Below, piece by piece: positions 43,177 to 51,936 of a stretch of 64,000 nucleotides of DNA. The notes under the pieces were generated by a model. That model searched no databases, was not told the DNA's origin, and worked only from the letters and a program-made list of their open reading frames with translations. How positions within the stretch are numbered: position 1 is the first letter of the stretch; the number at the start of each line of letters is the position of its first letter. The translations under genes were made by a program, and so were the position numbers. The stretch is taken from the NCBI GenBank assembly GCA_902778115.1, contig CACYWG010000003.1, forward strand, positions 105,246 to 169,245, written 5' to 3'. The stretch comes from Oscillospiraceae bacterium. GTDB taxonomy: Bacteria; Bacillota; Clostridia; Oscillospirales; Oscillospiraceae.

Positions 43177-43527
43177 ATGAGTACGGTCAAACGAGGAGAA
43201 ATCTATTACGCGGACCTGAGTCCCGTGGTGGGCAGCGAGCAGGGCGGCGTGCGCCCGGTGCTGATCGTTCAGAACGACACCGGCAACCGTCACAGTCCCA
43301 CGGTGATCGCCGCGGCCATCACCAGCCAGCTGGGCAAAGCCAAGCTGCCCACCCATATCCATCTGTCCCGTCAGACGACCGGTCTGAACCGCGACAGCAT
43401 CATCCTGCTCGAGCAGATCCGCACGCTGGACAAATCCCGCCTGCGGGAGCGCATGGGGCGGCTGGACGAGAGCACGATGAGCGCCGTGGACAACGCCCTG
43501 TCCGTCAGCTTCGGGCTGCACGGATGA
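43177..43527 (+). CDS. MazF/PemK-type endoribonuclease (NdoA-like)
   Basis: 116 residues. [30 protein letters not shown] carries the conserved fold start (split here by GSEQGG with the RP dyad), and the later TAAAITS-like and [15 protein letters not shown] stretches match EndoA/NdoA of Bacillus. Such toxins cut single-stranded mRNA at short motifs and are held in check by a MazE/NdoAI antitoxin, usually encoded just upstream. Here the 150 nt upstream hold no such gene, only the divergent LCP start. GGAGTG lies some 6 nt before the ATG. Four 7-bp AATTCGG-type repeats follow the stop. Confidence 0.92.
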   Translation: MSTVKRGEIYYADLSPVVGSEQGGVRPVLIVQNDTGNRHSPTVIAAAITSQLGKAKLPTHIHLSRQTTGLNRDSIILLEQIRTLDKSRLRERMGRLDESTMSAVDNALSVSFGLHG

Positions 43528-43530
43528 GAC

Positions 43531-43562
43531 AATTCGGAATTCGGAGTTCGGAATTCGGAATG
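43531..43562 (+). repeat. AATTCGG tandem heptamers after mazF
   Basis: AATTCGG, AATTCGG, AGTTCGG, AATTCGG then AATG, starting 3 nt after the TGA. The same unit occurs three times after plsC (56735-56759). Confidence 0.8.
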
Positions 43563-43574
43563 AAACGGAATACG

Positions 43575-43613
43575 AAAGCCTCCCTGCGCATACCATGCGC
43601 AGAGAGGCTTTTT
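43575..43613 (+). terminator. Terminator after mazF
   Basis: AAAGCCTC and CTGCGCA pair with TGCGCAG and GAGGCTTT with a short mismatch, followed by TTTTT. Confidence 0.85.
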
Positions 43614-43630
43614 CATCAGGGGGATCGTCG

Positions 43631-44107
43631 ATGGAGTATCCGATCTATATTGAAGGCCGGGAGAGCGGCACGCTGAGCGAGACGACCGAAGGGCTGTACA
43701 CGGTTTTCCGGGCTGACTGTCCCAAGCGAAACGGGATGATCCGCCTCTGGCTGCACGGCGGCGGGCAGAGCGCCTGCCTGGGCCTGCTCGCCCCGCGCGG
43801 CGAGCGCCTGGTGCTGACGCGGCGCCTGTCCCGTCAGGCGCGGGCGGCCTTTCCCCGGACGATCGAGCGTGTATCCGATCAGCCGCGGGCCGCTGCCGCG
43901 CAGCGGACAGCGCCCGCTCCCCCGCCGCCAACGCCCTCCCCCGCCCCGCAGGAGCCGGACTCCGAGGGCTGGCGGGCGCTCGGCGACGGCACGCTGCTGG
44001 CTTCCGACGGGCGGCACGCCATTCCGGCCGCCCTGCCGCCGGATTCTCCGCTCGCGCCGCATCTGATGCGCATCGGTGGGCGGGACTATCTTGTATTTCG
44101 CCTGTAG
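43631..44107 (+). CDS. Hypothetical protein with Pro-rich linker
   Basis: About 158 residues that I do not recognise. A beta-rich N-terminal part (about 1-75, MEYPIYIEGRESGTLSETTEG to LVLTRRLS) is followed by an Ala/Pro-rich linker (about 85-110) and a small C-terminal beta part (SEGWRALGDGTLLASDGRHA to YLVFRL). There is no signal peptide, helix or enzyme motif. GGGG lies about 8 nt before the ATG at 43631. The promoter of the next gene overlaps its 3' end. It might be a scaffold or adaptor protein. Confidence 0.65.
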   Translation: MEYPIYIEGRESGTLSETTEGLYTVFRADCPKRNGMIRLWLHGGGQSACLGLLAPRGERLVLTRRLSRQARAAFPRTIERVSDQPRAAAAQRTAPAPPPPTPSPAPQEPDSEGWRALGDGTLLASDGRHAIPAALPPDSPLAPHLMRIGGRDYLVFRL

Positions 44108-44119
44108 ATGCGATATAAT
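44091..44119 (+). promoter_or_regulatory. Promoter of the nucleoside phosphorylase gene
   Basis: TTGTAT (44091-44096) and TATAAT (44114-44119), 17 bp apart. The -35 box lies inside the end of the previous gene. Confidence 0.62.
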
Positions 44120-44155
44120 AAATTGTTCATTCACATACAGAAAGAGGCGAATATC

Positions 44156-45460
44156 ATGCAGATGACTGATCTGATCGCCAAAAAGAGGGACGGCGGTGCG
44201 CTGAGCACCGAGGAGATCGAATTTATCATCCGCGGCTATACCGAGGGCAGCATCCCGGACTATCAGATGTCCGCCCTGTGCATGGCCATTCTCTTCCGCG
44301 GCATGGACGACCGGGAGACCCTGGATCTGACGATGGCGATGATGCACTCCGGCGAGACGCTGGATCTGAGCCCGATCCGCGGCATCAAGGCCGACAAGCA
44401 CTCCACCGGCGGCGTCGGCGACAAGACGAGCCTGATCCTCTGCCCGATGGTGGCGGCCTGCGGCGTGAAGATCGCCAAGATGTCCGGCCGCGGCCTGGGC
44501 CACACCGGCGGCACCATCGACAAGCTGGAGAGCTTCAAGGGCTTCGTCACCGGCATCAGCGAGCAGACCTTCTTCGATAACGTCAACCGCATCGGCATTG
44601 CGATCGCCGGCCAGACCGCCGATCTGGACCCGGCGGACAAGAAGCTCTACGCCCTGCGCGACGTGACCGGCACCGTGCCCTCCATCCCGCTGATCGTCAG
44701 CTCCATCATGTCCAAGAAGCTGGCATCCGGCGCGGACGTGATCGTGCTGGACGTCAAATGCGGCAGCGGCGCCTTTATGAAAACCCCGGAGCAGGCCGAA
44801 GAGCTGGCCCGCGGGCTGACGAGGGTCGGGCGGCTGGCCGGGCGGAAGGTCGCGGCGGTCATCACCGATATGGACGAGCCGCTCGGCAACGCCGTCGGCA
44901 ACGCGATCGAGGTCAAGGAGGCCATCTCGGTGCTGCGCGGCGAGACGAAGGGCGAGCTGCTGGAGCTCTGCCTGACGCTGGGCAGCTGCATCCTCACCGA
45001 GGCGGGCTTCGCCGCCGACGACAAGGAAGCGCGCGCGAAGCTGCAGGCCGTCATCGACGACGGCAGCGCCCTGCACAAGCTTTATGAGCTGGTCGAGGGC
45101 CAGTTCGGCGAGGCGGCGGCCGTGTACGACACCTCGCTCCTGCCGGACGCGAAGGTGAAGCTCGAGGCGCTCAGCGAGGAGGCGGGCTATGTCGCCCATA
45201 TCCAGGCCGAGCAGGTGGGCCTTGTGTCGATGCACCTCGGCGGCGGCCGCGTGACCAAGGACAGCGACATCGACCTCTCGGTGGGCGTCTATCTGCACAA
45301 GAAGGTCGGCGACCGGGTGGAACAGGGCGAGAGCCTCGGCACGATCCACGCGTCCAGCGAGGAAAAAGCGCGCGAGGCAGCAGAGCTCCTGCGCCGCTGC
45401 TACACGCTCAGCCCCGATCCCGTGGAGAAGCCGCCCTTCATCAAGGGCATCGTCCGGTGA
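44156..45460 (+). CDS. pdp: Pyrimidine-nucleoside phosphorylase
   Basis: 434 residues, the usual length. The family signature with KHSTGGVGDKTSL (phosphate site, about 81-93) and MSGRGLGHTGGTIDKLES is intact, and VKCGSGAFMKT follows. The enzyme splits uridine, thymidine and deoxyuridine with phosphate to free base and (deoxy)ribose-1-phosphate for salvage. Thymidine-only DeoA enzymes share these motifs, but Gram-positive Pdp is the better guess. AGAGGCG lies before the ATG at 44156; an earlier start at 44108 would leave no leader after the promoter. Other salvage genes are not adjacent. Confidence 0.93.
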   Translation: MQMTDLIAKKRDGGALSTEEIEFIIRGYTEGSIPDYQMSALCMAILFRGMDDRETLDLTMAMMHSGETLDLSPIRGIKADKHSTGGVGDKTSLILCPMVAACGVKIAKMSGRGLGHTGGTIDKLESFKGFVTGISEQTFFDNVNRIGIAIAGQTADLDPADKKLYALRDVTGTVPSIPLIVSSIMSKKLASGADVIVLDVKCGSGAFMKTPEQAEELARGLTRVGRLAGRKVAAVITDMDEPLGNAVGNAIEVKEAISVLRGETKGELLELCLTLGSCILTEAGFAADDKEARAKLQAVIDDGSALHKLYELVEGQFGEAAAVYDTSLLPDAKVKLEALSEEAGYVAHIQAEQVGLVSMHLGGGRVTKDSDIDLSVGVYLHKKVGDRVEQGESLGTIHASSEEKAREAAELLRRCYTLSPDPVEKPPFIKGIVR

Positions 45461-45484
45461 TTCAGTTTTCAGTTTTTGGTTTTT
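45461..45484 (+). repeat. AGTTTTC/AGTTTTT heptamers after pdp
   Basis: CAGTTTTCAGTTTTTGG starts 2 nt after the TGA, the third example of the AGTTTTY repeat at a stop codon. Confidence 0.55.
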
Positions 45485-45504
45485 AACAAAAAAAGGATGT
45501 GAAC

Positions 45505-45539
45505 CGAAGGAGGCACTTCGTAAGGAAGTGCCTCCTTCG
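45505..45539. terminator. Perfect 15-bp hairpin after pdp
   Basis: CGAAGGAGGCACTTC pairs without mismatch with its complement around a 5-nt loop. No T-run follows, so it may end transcription weakly or protect the mRNA. Confidence 0.6.
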
Positions 45540-45609
45540 TCAGAAAATTGACTATGCCCTCTGGTAATGGTATATTCTTTTCTATAAATCTCTGTTTGCG
45601 GAGGCAGTT

Positions 45610-46227
45610 ATGCTATTAAAAATATCAGACTACAATAAGATAGACCAAAGGAAGCTAATGGATGTCTATTCCGAAAGCAATTTTGAAAACACAGATTATT
45701 TCTATCCTGACGAAATGAATAAAGAAGTCGCAGTCAGTAAGGTTGAATCCGGATTTCTGCACTTTTTGAAGGATGAATTTTACAGACATGCGAAAGCCGC
45801 ATACTGGGTTTTTGAGGAAGATGGCATATGGATCAGTGCATTAAGAACTTGTGAAATCCAACCGGGACTGTATTACCTTGAAGCACTTGAAACTCGCCCG
45901 GACCGCAGGCAAAAGGGATATGGGTATTCTCTTCTTTCAGGTGTTTTAGAAGAAATGAAAATGGGTGGATCCTTCCGACTCTGCGATTGTGTTGACAAAC
46001 AGAATACCGCATCTTTGAAAACTCATGAGAAATGCGGCTTTTGGATCGTGTCAGAAACAGGATATGATTACCTGAACGAAGAATCGGATGGTCATGATTT
46101 TGGGTTAGAATACAGGTATTTGGGGGAGCAACAAATACCCGGCTTGTGTAGATCAAATTCTATTGTCCACAGGTATAACGAGCATCGGATTTTGCCCCAC
46201 AAAATCCAAGAGATAAAGCAGGCGTGA
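45610..46227 (+). CDS. GNAT-family N-acetyltransferase
   Basis: 205 residues. The acetyl-CoA loop is ETRPDRRQKGYGYSLLSG (about 95-112, R-x-x-G-x-G type), preceded by the ISALRTCEIQPGLYYLEALE strands and followed by SLKTHEKCGFWIV. GNAT enzymes move an acetyl group to amines, including drugs, proteins or small molecules; the target is unknown. The gene is strongly A/T-rich compared with the rel, rny or opp genes, and it stands alone between hairpins, so it is probably acquired. GGAGG lies 6 nt before the ATG, and its TGA is part of the terminator stem. Confidence 0.85.
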   Translation: MLLKISDYNKIDQRKLMDVYSESNFENTDYFYPDEMNKEVAVSKVESGFLHFLKDEFYRHAKAAYWVFEEDGIWISALRTCEIQPGLYYLEALETRPDRRQKGYGYSLLSGVLEEMKMGGSFRLCDCVDKQNTASLKTHEKCGFWIVSETGYDYLNEESDGHDFGLEYRYLGEQQIPGLCRSNSIVHRYNEHRILPHKIQEIKQA

Positions 46228-46249
46228 CCGCAGCGGTCACGCCTATTTC
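46221..46249 (+). terminator. Terminator overlapping the GNAT stop codon
   Basis: GGCGTGACCG pairs with CGGTCACGCC around CAG, followed by TATTT. The stop codon TGA lies in the stem. Confidence 0.75.
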
Positions 46250-46349
46250 GTATCCTTTTAGATGGTTGCTACTTAGCTCAAAGCATTGTTTTTTGTGCAG
46301 GTCCTCTCGTCATTCCAAGAAATACAACAACGCATTATTTTGTTTGACA

Positions 46350-46466
46350 CCTCATCAGTCAGCCTTACGGCTGACAGCTTCCCCTCAAGGGGAAGCCCTT
46401 GGATGGTGCACTCCTCAAGCCTTCCCCTCGAGGGGAAGGTGCCGAGCGTCAGCGAGGCGGATGAGG
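46350..46466. mobile_element. 117-bp MITE-like repeat with CCTCATC/GATGAGG ends
   Basis: The ends CCTCATC (46350-46356) and GATGAGG (46460-46466) are inverted. Inside are the hairpins GTCAGCC/GGCTGAC and CTTCCCCT/AGGGGAAG, and a second CCTTCCCCT/AGGGGAAGG pair. This is the layout of small non-coding elements scattered through Oscillospirales genomes. It lies in the 320-nt gap between the GNAT gene and the second opp operon; the rest of that gap holds no gene. Confidence 0.75.
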
Positions 46467-46491
46467 TGGAGACGAGGGCAAGTGAAAGACC

Positions 46492-46519
46492 GGGGCACCT
46501 TCCTTACGGAGGGTGCCCC
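46492..46519. terminator. Hairpin at the end of the second opp operon
   Basis: GGGGCACC (46492-46499) pairs with GGTGCCCC (46512-46519). It lies 30 nt beyond the last leftward gene and could end that transcript, although no long T-run follows on the minus strand. Confidence 0.45.
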
Positions 46520-46548
46520 GAAGTTCACATCCTTTTTTATTCTGTTTT

Positions 46549-46968
46549 TCAGCCCTGGAAGTTTCGGTAGAACAGCGCGAGGAAGATCAGCGCGAGGGCG
46601 AAGTAGCCCAGGCCCACGTGGAGCAGGAAGCCGTAGCCCTTGACGCGGCCCTTCTCCGTCTTGCGCTCGAGATACTCGGCGTAGGTCTCCTGGCGGCTGC
46701 CCATGCCGGGGATCAGGAAGCGCAGCGCGTAGCTCGTCACATAGCCGATGCCGGCGAAGGCGCCCTCGTTGGACAGAGCCACCAGCGCAGCCGTCAGGAT
46801 CAGCAGCACGCCCGGAAAGGTGAAGGCGTCACAGAGGATGCGGTACTTTTCCGCCGCCTCCTCCGCGCCGGTGTAGCCGCGCAGGCGGAGCGCCCCGAGA
46901 GCCAGCAGCGCGCCGAACAGAACGGCGCCGCCGTACTTGATGAAATTGGCAGCTGATTTCTTGCTCAC
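46549..46968 (-). CDS. DUF3899 membrane protein linked to the second opp operon
   Basis: 139 residues with three helices (about 11-29, 48-68 and 112-133). The middle LSNEGAFAGIGYVTSYALRF and ETYAEYLERKTEKG match the DUF3899 pattern (Gly-Phe followed by a Tyr-rich charged stretch). It starts inside the end of oppF (4-bp overlap), so it is translated with the transporter. Its paralogue at 9440-9802 lies beside the other opp operon. Function is unknown; a role in the stability or control of the Opp complex is a guess from position. Confidence 0.7.
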   Translation of the reverse strand: MSKKSAANFIKYGGAVLFGALLALGALRLRGYTGAEEAAEKYRILCDAFTFPGVLLILTAALVALSNEGAFAGIGYVTSYALRFLIPGMGSRQETYAEYLERKTEKGRVKGYGFLLHVGLGYFALALIFLALFYRNFQG

Positions 46969-48188
46969 AGGTTGAACTCTTTCCGGTAGGCCTGCTCCTC
47001 GGCGTCGTTGCAGTGCACGAAGTGGCCGGGGATGATCTCGCGCAGCGTCGGCTTATCCACGCTGTAATCGTGGGCGGCCAGCGCGTTGTAGGTGATCCTC
47101 TTGCGGCGCTTCTCGGCCCGCGGGTCCGGCAGAGGGATGGCGGACAGCAGCGAACGGGTGTAGGGGTGCATCGGGTGGGCGAAGAGCTCCTCGGAGGGCG
47201 CAAGCTCGACCATGTTGCCGTAGTACATGACGCCGATGCGGTCGGAGAAGTACTTGACGACGGACAGGTCGTGCGCAATGAAGAGGATCGTCAGACCGAG
47301 CTGGTCGCGCAGGTCGTTGAGCAGGTTGATGACCTGGGCCTGGATGGACACGTCCAGCGCGGAGATCGGCTCGTCGGCGATCAGCAGGTCGGGCTTCATG
47401 ATGACGCTGCGGGCGATGCCGATACGCTGCCGCTGGCCGCCGGAGAACTCGTGGGGATAGCGGCCGGCGTGCTCGCGCACGAGGCCTACCATCTCCAGGA
47501 TCTCGTAGACCTTCTCGTCGATGTAGGCCTGGTCGCGGATGCCGTTGATGACCAGTCCCTCGGAGATGATCTCCTTGACGGTCATGCGCGGGTTCAGCGA
47601 GGCGATCGGGTCCTGGAAGATCATCTGGATCTGGGTGATGAGCTTGGTGTTCTTCGCCACGCGCAGCTCATCCTTGTACTTCTTTTTCAGCTCGGCCAGC
47701 TTCACGGGATCGCCCTCGGCGGCCTTGAGCTGGGGCTCATAGCGCTCCTTGACCTCTTTGACCAGCTTTTCGGCATAGACCCTGTCGGAATTCTTGTGGT
47801 CGAACTTGGCCTTGCGGATCTCGTCGCGGTTTAAGGAGATGCTCTCCTCCAGCTCCCTGCGGCGCTGCTCGCTCATCGGATCGCCCGGCTTGAGCGCCTT
47901 GAGCTCCTTGCGGGCGGCCTTGATGGCGTCCTTGTAGCTGCGCGTGCCGGCGCAGATGCGCTGGCCCTTGAAGTAGATGCTGCCGGAGGTGATATCGTAG
48001 ATGCGGATGATCGAACGGCCGGTGGTGGTTTTGCCGCAGCCGGACTCGCCGACGAGGCCGAAGACCTCGCCCTTCTTGATATCGAAGCTGACGTCGTTGA
48101 CGGCCTTGTTCTCATAATTGCCAGACTTGAAGTACTGGCAGAGGTGTTCCACCCGCAGCAGGGGTTCCTGATTGTCGATGTTGCTCAT
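46965..48188 (-). CDS. oppF: Oligopeptide ABC transporter ATPase OppF with insertion
   Basis: 407 residues, some 80-90 more than the first OppF. Walker A is GESGCGKTT (near 44). Where the chain should run on to the Q-loop, a charged, helical insertion of about 100 residues appears (about 85-185, rich in Lys and Glu). The Q-loop [18 protein letters not shown] then resumes, with [21 protein letters not shown] and LFIAHDLS intact. The C-terminal peptide-transporter domain is normal. AGGAGGTG lies before the ATG, which overlaps oppD by 4 bp. The insertion faces the same side as the larger one in the partner OppD, so they may form an added cytoplasmic module. Confidence 0.93.
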   Translation of the reverse strand: MSNIDNQEPLLRVEHLCQYFKSGNYENKAVNDVSFDIKKGEVFGLVGESGCGKTTTGRSIIRIYDITSGSIYFKGQRICAGTRSYKDAIKAARKELKALKPGDPMSEQRRRELEESISLNRDEIRKAKFDHKNSDRVYAEKLVKEVKERYEPQLKAAEGDPVKLAELKKKYKDELRVAKNTKLITQIQMIFQDPIASLNPRMTVKEIISEGLVINGIRDQAYIDEKVYEILEMVGLVREHAGRYPHEFSGGQRQRIGIARSVIMKPDLLIADEPISALDVSIQAQVINLLNDLRDQLGLTILFIAHDLSVVKYFSDRIGVMYYGNMVELAPSEELFAHPMHPYTRSLLSAIPLPDPRAEKRRKRITYNALAAHDYSVDKPTLREIIPGHFVHCNDAEEQAYRKEFNL

Positions 48189-50350
48189 CCGAGCTCACCT
48201 CCTGCCCTTTTCTTCATTCTTTCGATGCGGTCGATGATGATTTTCGGCGGCTCCACCTTCGGCGCATCGGGGTGCAGCAGCCAGGTGGCGGCCCAGTGCG
48301 TGGGCGAGACCTGGAAGGGAGGCGGCTGCATCTCAAAGTCGATCTGCATCGCGTACTTGTTGCGCGCGGCAAAGGCGTCGCCCTCGGGCGGGTAGATCAT
48401 GTTCGGCGGGGTGCCGGGGATGGCGTCCAGCTTCTCCTTGGTGTCCAGGTCGGGCATGGAGCTCAGCAGCGCCCAGGTGTAGGGATGGCGGGGATCGTAG
48501 AAAATCTCGTCCGCCGTGCCGTATTCGACGATCTTGCCGGCGTACATGACCGCGATATCGTCGGCCATGTTGGCCACAACGCCGAGGTCGTGCGTGATGA
48601 AGATGACCGACAGGTTGCGCTCGGCCTTCAGCTTGTTGATCAGCTCCAGGATCTGGGCCTGGATGGTCACGTCCAGCGCGGTGGTCGGCTCGTCGCAGAT
48701 CAGGATGTCGGGGTTGGCGGCCAGGGCGATGGCGATGACGATGCGCTGGCGCATGCCGCCGGAGAACTCGAAGGGGTACTGGTTGTAGCGGATGCGGGGC
48801 TCGGGGATACCGACCTCCTCCATCAGCTGGATCGCCTTCTCGCGGGCCATGCTGCGGGTGACGCGGTGCACCATCTCGGAGCCGCGGTCCTTCAGATAGT
48901 CCACGATCTGCACGCTGCGCGCGGCGCAGTCCACGCCGGGCGCCGCTTCGATGTATTCCTCGTAGTGGCTGACCATGTTGGCGACGGACTTTTCGACGTT
49001 GTCCTCCAGCTCGTCCAGGTCATAGACGACCTTCGGCACGACCTTCCAGTCGACCGTGCGGCCCTTGGCGATCAGCGCGTCGCGGCGGCGGGACTGGCGG
49101 GCAAAGCGGGCCTCCTCCTTGGGATTGCGCTTGACGGCGTTGAAGTAGCGGTCGATCGCGTCGTTGACGGCATAGCGGAAGGTATAGGCGCTGGAGTCCT
49201 TGACGATCTCCATGCGGTCGATGGAGTCTTCCACCTGTTTGGCCAGGTCGTTGGCCCACTTGTGGGCGGCGCTGCGGCTGTTCTTGAGCCCGGCAAACTG
49301 CCCGCGGGCGGCTTTGAGCGTCTCGACGACCTGCTTTTTCTTCTCCAGGGCGGTTTCGAAGGAATAGCGCACGCCCTTCTCTTCCATGTCGAGAAAGTCG
49401 AGTATGAAGTTTTGGTCGAGGTACTCGCGCGTCATGGCGTTGAGCTCCTCGACGGGCATGCCGTGGAGATCGGCATGGGGGTTCTGCATCTTGTAGAAGC
49501 CGATGCGGAAGAATTCCGGCACGGTGCGGCCGTCCAGCTCGCGCAGCAGATCCTCGCTGCGCTTGACCGCCTCGGTGATCCTGTCCGGGACGGACTGGTC
49601 CTTGGCGGGCTTGAAGCCGCGCACCGCCTCGCCCAGCTCCTGGGCGGCGGCGTCGAGCTTTGCGTCGGTATCGTGGCTGAAGAACTCGTTTTTCACGGTT
49701 TTCAGCTTGTCGGCGATGGTCTTGACCGAGCCCTTGACGTCGACCTTCTGCTTTTTGGAGGTCAGGAAGAGGAAGTCCTCGGTCTTGGCGATCAGATCCT
49801 TGGCGGCGTTTTTGGCCGTGTTGTAGGCGTTTTCCATGCGGATCGCCTCGGCGTTGAAGTTCTCGAAGGTCTTGATGCGCTCTTCCACCTGGGCGCGGCT
49901 GCCTTCGCCGAGGGCGGCGATGGAATTCTGCTTGACCAGGCCGAGCACCTCGTTGAACTCTCTCTTGGCCTCGCGGCGGTTGCCCTTGTCCTTGAGCAGC
50001 ATGGCCTCGGTGATCTGGCGGCCGATCTTGACGATCGGGTTCAGGGAGGACAGCGGGTCCTGGAAGATCATGGAGATCCGGTTGCCGCGGATGTCGCACA
50101 TCTCTTCCTCGGAGATCTTCAGCAGGTCCTTGCCGTCATAGAGGATCTCGCCGCTTTCGATGATGGAGTTGCCGGCGAGGATGCCGAGGATGGCCTTGGA
50201 GGTGACGGATTTACCCGAGCCGGACTCGCCGACGATGGCGAGCGTCTTGCCGCGCTCCAGCTCGAAGGAGATGTCGCGCACCGCCTTGACGGTGCCGCCG
50301 GAGGTGCGGAAGGAAACTCTCAGATTCTTAACATCAAGTATCTTATCCAT
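48185..50350 (-). CDS. oppD: Oligopeptide ABC transporter ATPase OppD with ~370-residue insertion
   Basis: 721 residues, about twice the usual size. Residues 1-120 are an ordinary OppD start with GESGSGKSV and [19 protein letters not shown]. Then about 370 charged, mostly helical residues (about 125-500) come before [25 protein letters not shown] and ITHDLG. The end ([14 protein letters not shown], then a C-terminal extension) is standard. The insertion lies in the helical subdomain between Q-loop and signature, the part that meets the permease. It has no motif I recognise and shows long Lys/Glu-rich heptad-like runs. All catalytic motifs are kept, so the ATPase should work. GGAGG lies 7 nt before the ATG. 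Confidence 0.93.
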   Translation of the reverse strand: MDKILDVKNLRVSFRTSGGTVKAVRDISFELERGKTLAIVGESGSGKSVTSKAILGILAGNSIIESGEILYDGKDLLKISEEEMCDIRGNRISMIFQDPLSSLNPIVKIGRQITEAMLLKDKGNRREAKREFNEVLGLVKQNSIAALGEGSRAQVEERIKTFENFNAEAIRMENAYNTAKNAAKDLIAKTEDFLFLTSKKQKVDVKGSVKTIADKLKTVKNEFFSHDTDAKLDAAAQELGEAVRGFKPAKDQSVPDRITEAVKRSEDLLRELDGRTVPEFFRIGFYKMQNPHADLHGMPVEELNAMTREYLDQNFILDFLDMEEKGVRYSFETALEKKKQVVETLKAARGQFAGLKNSRSAAHKWANDLAKQVEDSIDRMEIVKDSSAYTFRYAVNDAIDRYFNAVKRNPKEEARFARQSRRRDALIAKGRTVDWKVVPKVVYDLDELEDNVEKSVANMVSHYEEYIEAAPGVDCAARSVQIVDYLKDRGSEMVHRVTRSMAREKAIQLMEEVGIPEPRIRYNQYPFEFSGGMRQRIVIAIALAANPDILICDEPTTALDVTIQAQILELINKLKAERNLSVIFITHDLGVVANMADDIAVMYAGKIVEYGTADEIFYDPRHPYTWALLSSMPDLDTKEKLDAIPGTPPNMIYPPEGDAFAARNKYAMQIDFEMQPPPFQVSPTHWAATWLLHPDAPKVEPPKIIIDRIERMKKRAGGELG

Positions 50351-50352
50351 GC

Positions 50353-51936
50353 TTACTCCTCCACGCCGCGCAGAGACGGGTTAAAGGCGTCTCTCAAGCC
50401 GTTGCCGAACAGGTTGAAGCAGATCATCAGCAGGGAAAGCGCGATGGCGGGATAGCCCAGCAGGTGCGGATAGTTGGTCCAGATGTTGGCCGCGTCGGAC
50501 AGCAGGGTGCCGAGGCTGGTCTGGGTCGCGCTGCCGAGCTTGACGATGCCGAGGTAGCTGAGCATGCTTTCACTGTTGATGGTGCCGGGGATGATCAGCA
50601 CGCTGCCGGTGATGATCGTGCCGAGGGCGTTCGGGAAGATGTGCTTCCAGATGATGCGGCTGTCCTTGGCGCCCAGGGTGCGGGCCGCGAGCACGTACTC
50701 CTGGCCCTTGAAGCGGTAGAACTGCGTCCTCGTGCGGGAGGCCATGCCGATCCAGCCGGTCAGCACGAAGGCGAAGATCAGACTTGGTATCACGCCCACC
50801 TTGGCCGACAGGTGCAGCTGGAACAGCGTCGCCACGACAATAAAGGGCACGTCGACCAGGATATCGGAGATGCGCTCGAGGATCAGGTCGACCCAGCCGC
50901 CGTAGTAGCCCTCGACCGCGCCGTACATGGCGCCGATCGTGAGGTTGACGGCGGAGACGATGATCGCCAGCAGCAGGCTCAGCCGCAGGCCGCCCGCCAG
51001 GCGCACCGCCATGTCGTAGCCCTGGCTGTCGGTGCCGAAGATGTACTCCGGCTCGAAGCCGTTGAGGTAGCGGTAGTAGTTGTAGTACAGGATACGCACC
51101 TTGTACTGTGCGGTCGCGTGGTCGCCGCCGCCGATGTACTCGAAGTAGACCGGATTGCCCTGGGCGTCGCGCTTGTAGTTGTCCTCCAGGACCAGGTCGT
51201 CGCTCAGCTCCACGGTCTTGGCCTTGCCGGAGGCGGTGCTGACGGGCGTGCCCTTCTTGGTCTTGTACCAGTAGTTGGCGTCCAGAGGATCGAGGTTATA
51301 CTCGTTGTTTTCCACCAGCGGATAGAGGATCTGCAGGCCGGTCTCGTTCTGCCAGTCCACGATGCGCTTGTACTCGGCCTGCTCGAGGCTCTTGTACAGG
51401 AAGCCGACTTCCAGATAGGTCTCGATCGTGCAGTTGGAGTAGATGGATTTGGGCTTGGCGCCCTTGATCTCGGTGATCATCGTCAGCGGGCCGACCTTTT
51501 TGATCGGCTGGAAGTAGCTGCGCAGACCCTCGCCGACCGTCACCTGGCCGCTGCCGTCGCGGTCCTCGGCGGCGACGCCGATGCCGATGGCGCGGATGAG
51601 GCCGGGGCCGGAGAAGGTGCGGGTCACCGTGCCCTCGGACATGCCGATCTTCTGCAGCGTCAGGTCGCGGGAGGGCTTCTTGGCGTAGTACACGTCCATG
51701 AAGGTGTTGGGATGGTTGGAGATGATCATCGGCGCGAAGATGGAGAACAGGATGATGATCAGGATGATGATCGCAGCGACGATGGAGCCCTTGTTCTTGC
51801 GGAAACGGATCCAGGCGTCCTTGAAGTAGCCGACCGGCTTGTCGTCGAACTTTTTGTCGCTCAGCCGCTGCCCTTCGTTGACCAGCTTGAATTTTTCCTT
51901 GGGGATGTTGTTCATATTCATCGTATTATTCATCAT
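50353..51936 (-). CDS. oppC: Oligopeptide ABC transporter permease OppC with large outer domain
   Basis: 527 residues against about 300 normally. The first helix (about 52-74) is followed by some 235 outward-facing residues (about 75-310) before helix 2 (about 318-340). The five remaining helices and the coupling motif AARTLGAKDSRIIWKHIFP are standard. The end of the outer insert holds FGTDSQGYDM, which fits the conserved GTDxxGRDV of OppC. So the insert sits before that motif, between TMH1 and the usual loop. It mirrors the enlarged OppB of the first operon. The ATG overlaps oppB (ATGA). Ribosome site weak. Confidence 0.92.
   Translation of the reverse strand: MMNNTMNMNNIPKEKFKLVNEGQRLSDKKFDDKPVGYFKDAWIRFRKNKGSIVAAIIILIIILFSIFAPMIISNHPNTFMDVYYAKKPSRDLTLQKIGMSEGTVTRTFSGPGLIRAIGIGVAAEDRDGSGQVTVGEGLRSYFQPIKKVGPLTMITEIKGAKPKSIYSNCTIETYLEVGFLYKSLEQAEYKRIVDWQNETGLQILYPLVENNEYNLDPLDANYWYKTKKGTPVSTASGKAKTVELSDDLVLEDNYKRDAQGNPVYFEYIGGGDHATAQYKVRILYYNYYRYLNGFEPEYIFGTDSQGYDMAVRLAGGLRLSLLLAIIVSAVNLTIGAMYGAVEGYYGGWVDLILERISDILVDVPFIVVATLFQLHLSAKVGVIPSLIFAFVLTGWIGMASRTRTQFYRFKGQEYVLAARTLGAKDSRIIWKHIFPNALGTIITGSVLIIPGTINSESMLSYLGIVKLGSATQTSLGTLLSDAANIWTNYPHLLGYPAIALSLLMICFNLFGNGLRDAFNPSLRGVEE

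Noticed and set aside
48185..50350. OppD as a fusion of two genes or a frameshift artefact
   Set aside because: The reading frame is unbroken, and the inserted part is flanked by the two halves of one ATPase domain in the right order.
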